Of a DNA stretch of 64,000 nucleotides, positions 54,447 through 64,000 are shown piece after piece. How positions within the stretch are numbered: the first letter of the stretch is position 1; the number at the start of each line of letters is the position of its first letter. The translations under genes were made by a program, and so were the position numbers. Source of the DNA: Caenorhabditis remanei (lineage: Eukaryota; Nematoda; Chromadorea; Rhabditida; Rhabditidae); contig NC_071332.1 in NCBI RefSeq assembly GCF_010183535.1, positions 4,836,001 through 4,900,000 on the forward strand. The letters run 5' to 3'. Under the pieces are notes generated by a model, which was given only the letters and a program-made list of their open reading frames with translations, was not told the origin of the DNA and did not search any database.

Positions 54447-55955
54447 TTATTTAGGAATTTGTTCTTCCAATAGTTCAGGCGACCAGTTTCCGAAATCCGT
54501 AAGAATTTTAGTGATAAGCTCTGCCGGTGTCACATCAAACGCCGGATTCCAAACAGGACATTTCTCATGTCCAACCAGGACTCCATTCACTCGAAGCAAC
54601 TCTCCAGATGGTCTCTCCTCAATTTTAATCTCAGCTCCAGTGGCGATATTCTTATTGATCGTGGTGAATGGAACGACCGGATAGAAGTTGATATTGTGGT
54701 GTTTGGCAAGGACTGCGAGCATGTAAGTCCCGATTTTATTGGCAGTGTCTCCATTCCGAGCCACATTATCAGCACCGACGAGGACACAGTCCACTTGATG
54801 ATTTTTCATAGCCCATGCTGCCATCGAATCGGTAATTAGCTGGAAAAAAGAAAATTCAAGAAGGAAGATATCTACTACACTAAATACCTTAAACGGCACA
54901 TCTCCATGAATCAACTCTGTAGCCGTCAACCGGATCCCCTGATTATAAGGTCGTGTCTCCAAAACATACGCCAGCTCCAACCGATTTTCCGAGTGAAGAG
55001 CTCTAATGACTCCGAGTGCAGTACCCCAGGATACTGTAGCCAGGCTTCCGGTGTTGCAAATTGTCATAACTGTCAGCTTTTTCTTATCCGGGAAGGCGGC
55101 GAGAAGTTCTTGATAGGCATTCCAGACGAGAATTCGATTCTGCAGTTTTTCAGAAGTGTAGACTTCGAGCAGGTATTCACGGCACCTGGAATAGAGAATT
55201 TGATGTTTTATTATTTGTAGACCCTTTAATAGAAAGGCATCTTGCAAGGTGAACCACCCGAAATTCTAGAAAGATGAGAGTGTAGAGGGCGTACTGTACC
55301 CAGAAGGAGATTTTGCCATACTCTTCTACCCACCTTAAGCATGGACACAAGGTGCTTGCTGTGGTGAAGTGGTGATCAGTTTTGCCCCGCACACGATCAC
55401 TCACGGGTTCGGTTTTGCCAGCCGGCAAACCTTTTTGCCACTTTTGTTTTCATTCAAAACCAAAATTTTTCCCATTTTCCAGTTGCAAAAAACTCACTTT
55501 TCTAATTTCACTCCATCCGAATCCCCTTCTTTCTCCAAAATCGGAAGAATTCCAGTCAAAGAGTTTCTCAAATCAACAGCAGTCGGTCTAGAACTAATCA
55601 AAAACTCGATTTTCTTCCGAATCTCATCTGAATTCAACTCTGACATCTTCTGTAATTCGAGAAGAAGTCCGAGACTTCCAACGACTGCTATCAATGGAGC
55701 ACCACGTACTTGCATTGATTTAATGACATCAAATGCATCAGAAACATTCAGAATTGGAATATATTTGAATTCGTGGGGAAGAAGAAGTTGATCTGGAATC
55801 CTGGATAGGGTTACTGTAGGTCATTTCAAAGAAAACTTACCTAAAACTTCCAAATTTTGTCCGTCAAACTTCAAGGAGTCCAATCGTTTTGTTTCATCGA
55901 AAAGAAAAAAGTCAGGAATCGGTCCATTTATGATTTTATTGATTTTTAGTGACAT
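54447..55955 (-). CDS. mtnA: Methylthioribose-1-phosphate isomerase (MtnA/MRI1)
   Basis: Methionine-salvage enzyme converting 5-methylthioribose-1-phosphate to 5-methylthioribulose-1-phosphate; related to eIF2B alpha. Exons 55955-55841, 55792-55498, 55185-54888 and 54839-54447 give 366 residues. Motifs: VRGAPLIAVVGSLGLLLE, the catalytic Cys in TICNTGSLATV (C180), VLETRPYNQGIRLTATEL, catalytic Asp in VGADNVARNGDTANKIGTYM (D260), VVPFTTINKN, and the C-terminal WNPAFDVTPAELI. Exon 2 uses the second of two close acceptors (GGATTCCAG) to keep frame. Intron 3 (312 nt) contains reading frames without domains. Convergent with AHSA1, divergent with OSGEPL1 (325 bp between starts). Confidence 0.93.
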
Positions 55956-56280
55956 TCTGATGCTACAGAGCTCACTGCAGAGAACAGAAAAACGATGTTA
56001 CTTCTAATTGTCTTTCCTATCGTTTTTTCACTGATAAGATAAGAGAAAATTCTAGAAAAAGATAGATAAAATGTATGCAATGAACTATCAAAACGGACTG
56101 TACACTCTTTTTATCTCTGGAATCTCTTTTAGACGGTCTTCTGGAGCCTCTAAAAGTGGCTTCTTGAAGATGGAAGAGTTTTTGACGAGATGGCCTAGGA
56201 TCCGACATTTGTGTACTCTTCGTGGACAAGTAGAGAAAATAAGTAATTAACAGGTTTTAAGCTTCAAAAGCAATTAAAAT

Positions 56281-58692
56281 ATGAAAATAAAGCAGTTTTT
56301 GAGTACGAAAAATATTATTTCAACAAGAAATTATTCGCTGAAAGTTCTCGGGATTGAGACAAGGTATTTAATTTATTTTTTTGAAAAAATTGAAACAAAA
56401 ACATAATAAATTCCAGTTGCGACGACACGGCGGTGGCGATTGTGTCAAGTGATAGGAAGATTCTAGCAGCTGAAAGATATACGGAAAGAGAGATTCAGAG
56501 GAAACAGGGAGGGATTAATCCCTCGGTTTGTGCACAGCAGGTAAGTAGTGTTTCAAAAAATAAATTTCAGGATTTTTGGAGAAAAAACTGTTAAAAATAC
56601 GTTCTCCGGAATGTTTCTAATAAAAGTCTCATAAAATTCCTCATTTTGCGTCAAAAACAATCAATTTTTAAAGTTTTTCGGTAAAAAATCCGTTTTTTTC
56701 TCCAAAATCTTGAAAAAACTCTTTTTCAGCACCGCCAACACCTTCCAGGTCTCATCGAAAAATGCCTGTCCGATGCCGGAACATCTCCAAAAGAGTTGGA
56801 TGCCGTGGCAGTTACAGTCACTCCCGGATTAGTTATTGCGCTGAAAGAGGGAATTTCAGCGGCGATTAAATTCGCGCGGTCAGTAAAAAGAGATTTTCTG
56901 TTATAAATTTAATGAAAATGGTAGTTTTCCAACAAAAATCTTCAATTTTCCATAATTTTCTACCAAAATCCATTTTTTGTTATATTTCCAGCTCCCACAA
57001 CCTCCCCTTGATCCCAGTTCACCATATGAGAGCTCACGCTTTATCGATTCTTCTCATCGACGAATCCATCAGATTCCCCTTCTCAACACTTTTATTATCA
57101 GGAGGACACGCGTTGATTGCGGTGGCGGAGAGTGAAGAAATATTTAAATTGTATGGTGAGCAGGATGCAATTTTCAGAAAAAAAAAACTAAATTTTCGAG
57201 GGAAAAACAACCAAAAAAACCGAAAAAATGAGTTTTTTTCTTAGAAAATGATACATTTTGACAAATTTCTGTAACTTCTGTAAAAGAAGAACCTAAAATC
57301 CTGAAAAACTCATAGTTTAATAAAATTTTCAGCTCATTTTTCCCCTAATTAGAGTAAAAATGCTCGTTTTTGAAAAAGGTTTTCCGATATTATTCTAGTT
57401 GAAAAATCTCTTTTTCTGTGTGAACTTTCACATTTCCCACTAGAAAATCTCATTTTGCTGGGGTTTTTCAGTCAAAATTGTAATTTTAGAGGGATTTTCA
57501 GACAACGAAAAATGTAGTTTTCGCAAACACTCAAAACCTCCGATTTTTGCTAATGGAAATACCCACGAAGAAAACTTGTACCATTTAATGCAATTTAATT
57601 CTATTCACGAATGCAATTTAATGCATTTTTTGCATTTTTGTGCCATAAAAATGCATTATTTTGCGTTCGTGGGTAGGCAAGTTTTCTTCATGAGTAGGTC
57701 CATAATTTTCGGGTATTTTTCACAGGAAAAAAACTCGTTTTGTAACAGCTTTTCGCTTCCGAAAAAACCCTTTTCATTAAAACTATATGTTCAAGTGAAA
57801 AACGACCGAAAAATACCAAAAAATAAGTTTTTTTTCTTAAAAAATGATAAATTTTGACAAATTTGTGTAATTTCTTTATTTTTCCAGGTGAAAGTATAAG
57901 TGGAAGTCCCGGCGAATGCATCGACAAAGTGGCACGACACCTCGGAACCCTTGGATCAGAATTCGATGGAATTCATTCAGGATCAGCTGTGGAAATTCTG
58001 GCGTCAAGATCATCTGAATCCGGTCACCTCCGTTACCCAATAAGTCTGCCGCATGTCGAGAAGGTCAATATGAATTTCGATCAGATCAAAGGATCCTATT
58101 TGAATTTATTGGATAGAATACGAAAAAATGGAGAAGACGTGGATATTCCAGATTTCTGTGCGAGTCTTCAGAATACTGTAACACGGCATATTGCCACGAA
58201 ACTTCACTGTTTTTACGATAGTTTATCGGCGGAGGATCGGTTACCCGGGCAATTGGTTATTGGAGGTGGAGTAGCGGCGAATAGATATATTTTTGATGGT
58301 AAGAGATTGAAAACCCGGTTTTTGTTCATTTTAAGATATTTCAGCCATCTCAAAACTATCCGCTGCTCACTCCGTGTCCACCATCAGAACCCCGCTCTCT
58401 CTATGCACTGACAATGCAGAAATGGTCGCCTACACTGGAATTCTGATGTATCAAAACCGATCGAAATCGATTCTATGGACACCTGAAAAGATTCCGGATA
58501 CGATTTACGCTGATGCGAGGACTCCTATTGGTAGGGAATCAGTAAGAGGATGTATGTATAATTTATTGAGTTTCAGGGCTCAATGCATCATCGGAAATCC
58601 TGGATCAGCCACGACGGCAGCTGGTGAATTCGACGATTCATGGGAACGAGGCGATTCGATTTAGGAATTTCGATAATTTTAGGAATAAATAA
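56281..58692 (+). CDS. osgl-1: Mitochondrial tRNA threonylcarbamoyladenosine (t6A) protein, Qri7/OSGEPL1 family
   Basis: Kae1/TsaD-family enzyme that transfers threonylcarbamoyl to A37 of ANN-decoding tRNAs in mitochondria. Exons 56281-56363, 56417-56540, 56730-56878, 56992-57155, 57888-58298, 58345-58530 and 58577-58692 give 410 residues. The N terminus MKIKQFLSTKNIISTRNYS is a basic presequence. ASKHA motifs: VLGIETSCDDTAVAIV, QQHRQHLPGLIEKC, metal-binding HMRAH (H130, H134), LLLSGGHALIAVAES, GESISGSPGECIDKVARHLG, VIGGGVAANRYI and LCTDNAEMVAYTG. Intron 4 is long (732 nt) and AT-rich. The stop lies 46 bp from the convergent F-box-like gene. Confidence 0.94.
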
Positions 58693-58738
58693 ATATTATG
58701 GATAAAACATTTATTTTTTTTAAAGAACCAAAATAGCG

Positions 58739-60108
58739 TTAGCTTTCAGAACAATCCGAGACATAAAACCGGAACGTGTTTATAGAAAATTGTACGAATG
58801 CTCTGACTCCATCAATGTCCCTTATCAAGTAATTATTAGAAGTTGAGGTTCTGTCCATCCACTCAAATCCAAACTTTGTAGTTTCCATAGTTCTGCAAGT
58901 TAATCAAAGCTATCTCAGAAAGCATGTGAAAAAGAATAATTCTTTCTGAAGGAAACAAGAACTTAATTGTCGCCTTTGTTCAGAAATATTTTGACCTACA
59001 GTAAGATATACAATTTTCGTTTTTTTTCAGTTAAAAATGCCCACCTTCAAGAATGTTTCTCACTGATTTTCACTCAAAAGTAATTTTTACAAATCATATA
59101 GATCAAAAACAGAGTTTTATTTTTGTAGTTTGACGACTTTCTTTTTGAACGAAAACTCCCTATCAAGTTAAATACTTATCGAGAAATTCATAATTTCAAA
59201 ACTGTTCAAATTTTTTTAAATGTCTACTGGAACAGAGAGTACCGCTGTTGAATAATTACTGTTGCACGATAATTCAAAGTGAACCTATGCAAACGCGCTC
59301 TTTTGAGAAAAATAGCTTACCTAAATGTTTTTGTTCAAACGGAAGAACTTTGACAAGAAATAGTTTTAAGGGGAAATATAACCGAGAAAGGCCAATTTTT
59401 TGAAAGAACAAAAAATATTTTTTTAAAAGTGAAATTTAGGCGTCAAATAATATGACCAAACATATAGTCTCAACAAAGCGCGTTTGCATAGGTTGACTTT
59501 GAAATATCGTGAGCTGTTGTCCTATTGTAACTCACCTCATTTTCCATTTCAGCTCGAGGGCGACTTCTGATTGTTTGATATCAACACGGTTTTTTATCCA
59601 GACATCATCTAGATTTCCATTGAGAGAGATTGAGAAGAATCTCAAGTTGACAAATCCTTTGTTAGATTTCCATTCGTTTAGAAATCTAACCAAGCTGGAG
59701 TTTAAAAGGATAACTGAGCTGAGGAGAAGCGATTTTCCTCGAAAGTTGAACAAGATGTGATGCGCGCAATGCCCGTTCATATCCATATGTAAGTGTTGAA
59801 CTCCATATAGGATTGAGTTGGATTCTAACTCGAAATCATCAGAATCAGTTATGCTGACGTACTCCTGATTTGGTGAAGCGGCGAAACACAATTCCAACTC
59901 TTCTCCAGTTGTATTTTTTGGTAGTTGGATTGCACTTCGGTTGATGTATTTCAGACTTGGTGGCAGCTTCTCTAGATCTGATTCAATTTCATACTCAACA
60001 GACAATCCGAATAATTCATACAAATAAGTATGAATTCCTTCGATGATTAAATGTTTCCTTTCCATGTTGTAATAAAAATTGATGCACCACGAATTCCAGT
60101 CACGTAAA
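58739..60108 (-). CDS. F-box-associated-domain protein, 5' exon(s) not found
   Basis: Two exons recognised: 60108-59536 and 58892-58739, with consensus acceptors (TACATTTCAG, TAACTTGCAG) and donor (ATGAGGTGAG), encoding about 242 residues. The first exon begins LRDWNSWCINFYYNMERKHL and contains the FEL...NSILYGVQHLHMDMNGH and LLLSSVILLNSSLVRFLNEW segments typical of the type-B F-box-associated domain. The end is FGFEWMDRTSTSNNYLIRDI...SDCSES. An upstream exon carrying the F-box is needed (phase leaves 2 nt), but the next 900 bp upstream are filled by inverted repeats and no F-box could be found. Either the exon lies beyond the repeats, the gene starts at the internal Met at 60065, or it is decapitated by transposons. 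Confidence 0.6.
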
Positions 60109-60253
60109 CTGAAATGTAAAAATTTATTTGAAATGTCATATTTGCGAAATCCTAAAAATGTGTGTCTTTCTCAGTAGCGTATTACACTCATCTTTTGAGA
60201 CAACATTTCTTGATAAAACAAAACATTTAAAACTCGAATGTATTTGTTCCTTT

Positions 60254-60584
60254 CATACTTGTCAACCGGGCCGAAACGGGCCGACGCGGGCCGGCTCGTA
60301 ACTCGCGTCAAAATTAATAGTATGGACTGAAAAATATACCAAAATGTAGATCTCGACGAGTTCTATGCCCGTGACCTACTACGGGCCGGATGGCTATTCG
60401 TTAATGTGCCGAGGGCCGGACTAGAATGGCTTTTTTGGCCATTTTCGCGTTTATTGGCACTTTTTCGGAGATAGAACTCGTCGAGATCTACATTTTGGTA
60501 TATTTTTCAGCCCATACTATTAATTTTGACGCGAGTTACGAGCCGGCCCGTGCCGGCCCGTTTCGGCCCGGTTGACAAGTATGG
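60254..60584. repeat. Fold-back GGCC-rich repeat element
   Basis: CATACTTGTCAACCGGGCCG at the left is inverted at the right as CGGCCCGGTTGACAAGTATG. Arms of about 120-140 bp include TAGATCTCGACGAGTTCTAT and its inverse, leaving a short CGGGCCGG-containing centre. Degraded copies: 1325-1390 and 17315-17370. Confidence 0.8.
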
Positions 60585-61019
60585 TTCCTTTCAATGTTCA
60601 TATCAAAATTACGTGGTGCAAAAATAATTCATTATGGTTTTAGGACAGCAATCTTGATTTTCCAATTGACGAACCACCTGAATAACCATAACATTTATGT
60701 TTTCCCTTTGCCAATCGCTTTCGAGCAAATTTCAAATCTTCACACAGCAGATATGACATAATTCATTCCTTGTAGTTTTGGTATATAACGTATTCTCTAT
60801 AAGACTCGAGCATGGTCTCTGTAAGTTGGGGCGTAGTGCGTGTATGTTAGCTACAGCTTTGAAACTTTCAGAGAACGTATATGAGGACATGTGCAATACG
60901 TATGCATTAGGTCGCAGCTCCGGGTTACTGTAGTACGGTAGGTGCTCATAGGTCAAAAAATGAAACTTTTTGAGAAGTGACTACAGTAACCCGGAACTGC
61001 GACCCAATATTGTGCATAT

Positions 61020-61575
61020 CAGAGATGTTGGGAAGTGAAAATTATCTTGTCCGGAAGTCGGAAGTCGGAAGTTGGAAGTGATTTTTCTTATCAGGAAGTC
61101 GGAAGTCGGAAGTAGATTTTTTTGCAAAAGTTCAAAAACTCCAAGAGAAAAAATCATAAAATTCGGAAAAATTGGTGAAAAAATTGTTTTTGGCAGAAGA
61201 AAATCCTATTTTCTGTCCTTTTAGACCATTTTTCCAAGTATTTCTGTCATATGTACTCATCGTAAATTCCACAGTTATGAAATGACGTATGTCGGAAGCA
61301 AGGCTGCCGTGGGCCGATTCTATATCTCAGTTCCCAGCCATGGAAAATTTTCGCTTCTTCAGGCGGCCTTGTAGAGGATCAAAAGATTAGTCGATGTACA
61401 AAAATTCAGCCCATTTGGTTAATCCGCGGCCTCGGCGGCCCTAAAGGCCGAGGGTGCGACAGCCTTGGTCGGAAGTAGGAAGTCGGAAGAGAAATTCCTT
61501 ATCCTGAAGTCGGAAGTCGAAAGTTGGAAGTGAAAAAAACCCGGAAGTCGGAAGTCGGAATTCCCGACAACACTC
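61020..61575. mobile_element. GGAAGTCGGAAGT fold-back MITE, interrupted by another MITE
   Basis: Tandem GGAAGTC units and ends near TGTTGGGAA / TTCCCGACAACACTC identify a diverged member of the hAT-type family at 21211-21793. It is split by the 169-bp element at 61299-61467. A clear outer target duplication was not found. Confidence 0.6.
61299..61467. mobile_element. Nested hAT-type MITE with perfect 8-bp TSD
   Basis: Starts CAAGGCTGCCGTGGGCC and ends GGGTGCGACAGCCTTG, with GTCGGAAG at both 61291-61298 and 61468-61475. Only 169 bp, non-coding. Confidence 0.8.
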
Positions 61576-62347
61576 GCCTAGTACCTCTGTTGCTCGAGTC
61601 TTACAGAGATTGCGTTATATAACGCGTTCTCTGTAAGACTCGAGCAACGCGTGCCCTAGGCTTAGATTTTTATATGATCCTGTACTATGAGTGTTGTGCA
61701 ACACATATGCACAATATTGGGTCGCAGCTCCGGGTTACTGTAGTACGGTAGGTGCTCAAAGGTCAAAAAATGAACTTTTTGAAATTTGATCGGGGAGAGC
61801 TGAAATTTTTAGCATATATTGAATAGGAATAGAGTATTCATTTTACAAAGTTTCAGAATTTTCGAAACTTTTTCAACCGAGTTATGTTCAAAAAACACAA
61901 TTTTTTGACCAATTTTTTGAGAAATACCAAAATTAGGGTACTTAATCGAAATTTCCCCATTCCAAAATTATTATTTTCATATTTGCTATTATTTTCCCTT
62001 TTGATCAAAAAACAATTCATTCAAAAAAACCTCGACCAAAGGGTTGAAATCCAATCACTTTGGCTCTTCATAACTTCTCACATTTTCAATATTTTCAAAA
62101 TATTTTTTTTGCAGATGATTGGTAAAGACATGTTCTTTATTTTTGCTTATTAAATTATAAAGCTAATACCTTGTCGGAATGAGATAATTTAGGAAATACT
62201 TTTATTTTGAAAAAAACCTTCTCAAGAGACAGAATCCATTTGATCACTTGTCGGATGATGCAAGTTGGCACACTCAAATGTAGATCATACCAAAAAATGA
62301 GATTTACTTTGAATTTTAGACTCCTTTACAGGCTATTTATGTATTAC

Positions 62348-62372
62348 TCCCCCCCCCCCCCCCCCCCACCCC
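62348..62372. repeat. Long poly-C tract
   Basis: A nearly uninterrupted C run of about 20 bases near the centre of the palindrome; the mirrored arm lacks it. The run is capable of G-quadruplex formation on the minus strand. Confidence 0.85.
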
Positions 62373-64000
62373 CAAAAAACTACAACTAATTTTTTCTGAG
62401 TTTTTCATTTTTAGGTCACGTGATGGGAAAAGAAAAATGAACACAGTGGCCTGATTTCCATTTCAATTTTAAACACTTTTTATGTTGACATCTTAAAAAA
62501 AAATGACCCAAATCTAACGATTCTTCTGTTGAGTAGAGCACATGTATGGTAGTAATACATAAATAGCCTGTAAAGGAGTCTAAAATTCAAAGTAAATCTC
62601 ATTTTTTGGTATGATCTACATTTGAGTGTGCCAACTTGCATCATCCGACAAGTGATCAAATGGATTCTGTCTCTTGAGAAGGTTTTTTTCAAAATAAAAG
62701 TATTTCCTAAATTATCTCATTCCGACAAGGTATTAGCTTTATAATTTAATAAGCAAAAATAAAGAACATGTCTTTACCAATCATCTGCAAAAAAAATCTT
62801 TTAAAAATATTGAAAATGTGAGAAGTTATGAAGAGCCAAAGTGAGTCGACTAAAAAATTTTCCAAAAAAACAAAAAATCGATTTTTTTAGCAAAACTTGG
62901 GAGAACGCCGCTACTACTTTAGGAGTTTCTTAGTAAGAGCAAGTAATGTCTTTTACAACAAAAAAAAAATCAAGATCTGCGGTTCCCAATGCAAGAGATT
63001 CTCATGTGAGATATTAATTGAATTGATGCACAACTTTGTGAATGAGCAACGTACCGAATTGTCTTCTACAGTAAGCAGTTTATTGTCAAACAAAGCCCAA
63101 TCATAAAATTACTCAAACAAAAACATTTATTTTGTGTATGCCGCTCTTACGCGACAGCTGGAAATCACACGCCGCTCAATTGAAGATTTACACTATATTC
63201 AAGATTTCTATGTGATGGTGAAGAGTAAAAACATAAGTGTTAATACAAAAAATGTTGCAAATCACAAGGACTACGCACTTCTAAAACAAAATTTTTTAAA
63301 TCTAAAAAAAATTTTTTTTTGTTTTTTCTCGATTGGATTTCAACCCTTAGGTCGAGGTTTTTTTGAATGAATTGTTTTTTGATCAAAAGGGAAAATAATA
63401 GCAAATATGAAAATAATAATTTTGGAATGGGGAAATTTCGATTAAGTACCCTAATTTTGGTATTTCTCAAAAAATTGTTCAAAAAAGTGTGTTTTTTGAC
63501 CATAACTCGGTTGAAAAAGTTTCGAAAATTCTGAAACTTTGTAAAATGAATACTCTATTCCTATTCAATATATGCTAAAAATTTCAGCTCTCCCCGATCA
63601 ATTTTCAAAAAGTTCATTTTTTGACCTTTGAGCACCTACCGTACTACAGTAACGCGGAGCTGCGACCCAATATTGTGCATATGTGTTGCACATGTCCTCA
63701 TAAACGTTCTTTGAAAGTTTCAAAGATGTAGCTAACTTACACGCCCTAGGCCCGAACCTACAGTGACCATACTCGAGTCTTACAGAGAATAGGTTATATA
63801 GCTTGTTTTTGAATGAAAACGTTACCGGTCTGGAAAATGTGCAAATTATGGTTATTCAGGTGGTTTATCAGTTGGAAATCCAAGGTTTAGACTTCTGCTG
63901 TTCTCAAACCATAATGAATCATTTTTCTACCCCGTAATTTTGATATGAACATTGAAAAAATATACAGAACTTTCGAGTTTTTGTGAGTTTATGTGAGTTA

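Larger units (their letters stand above)
60590..63965. mobile_element. 3.4-kb palindromic composite element
   Basis: Outer arms 60590-61018 and 63595-63965 are inverted copies (ATGGTTATTCAGGTGGTTC, TACTGTAGTACGGTAGGTGC and ATTCTCTATAAGACTCGAGC with counterparts). Inner arms 61695-62400 and 62480-63695 are also inverted copies, the right one carrying an extra block at about 62842-63332. Reading frames at 62207-62389 (plus) and 62480-62692 (minus) are the same peptide in mirror image. No transposase recognised; probably a large fold-back element, possibly still unfinished at the right window edge. Confidence 0.65.

Noticed and set aside
62207..62692. Two identical small ORFs (MKKTFSRDRIHLITC...) on opposite strands
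   Set aside because: They are the same sequence in the two arms of an inverted repeat; no domain or splice support for a gene.

Overview
The window is nuclear DNA of a Caenorhabditis nematode that is probably not C. elegans. The signs are AT-rich sequence, very short introns (44-60 nt) with TTTTCAG acceptors, a 127-residue major sperm protein, tandem chemoreceptor (STR, SRX) and F-box families, and many fold-back repeats ending in GTTGTCAACTACAAAAATG. Gene models were assembled by hand from splice consensus, frame continuity and family knowledge. Codon sums close exactly for every complete multi-exon model.

Layout. 1-3.7 kb: two paralogous F-box genes of the FTH/DUF38 type with a mariner-like HTH at the N terminus, plus two frameshifted copies of their last exon. 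3.9-5.9 kb: a two-finger C2H2 protein, then an acidic repeat protein whose C terminus carries a clear CENP-C-type motif (the most interesting gene here). 7.3-14.2 kb: a major sperm protein gene and a seven-exon anion-type Cys-loop ligand-gated channel whose introns hold transposons. 14.3-20.7 kb: gene-poor, repeat-rich DNA. 20.7-23.8 kb: a UDP-glucuronosyltransferase with a hAT-type MITE in intron 1.

24.9-40.9 kb: a chemoreceptor cluster with five intact STR genes, one STR gene killed by a single nonsense codon, one intact SRX gene, several STR/SRX fragments, and a small secreted C-type lectin. Rearrangement is visible: two inverted duplicates of an SRX-STR pair have each kept a different member intact. 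41-43.2 kb: further hAT-type fold-back MITEs and a second transposon-like element with a spliced mini-gene centre. 43.6-45.3 kb: an F-box-B-type gene. 46-51 kb: three small secreted peptide genes, all ending in Gly-basic-basic-stop, set in hairpin repeats.

51.3-58.7 kb: a compact block of conserved metabolic and housekeeping genes: CLYBL-like lyase, AHSA1 (Hsp90 co-chaperone), methylthioribose-1-phosphate isomerase and the mitochondrial Kae1/OSGEPL1 tRNA-modification protein, in alternating orientation. From memory this order matches C01G10.7-.10 of C. elegans. 58.7-60.1 kb: an F-box-associated-domain gene lacking a recognisable first exon. 60.2-64 kb: nested inverted repeats forming a 3.4 kb palindromic composite element.

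Most genes act independently. Shared themes are ubiquitin-ligase adaptors (F-box), chemosensation, germline proteins (MSP, the CENP-C-motif protein), secreted peptides and housekeeping metabolism.
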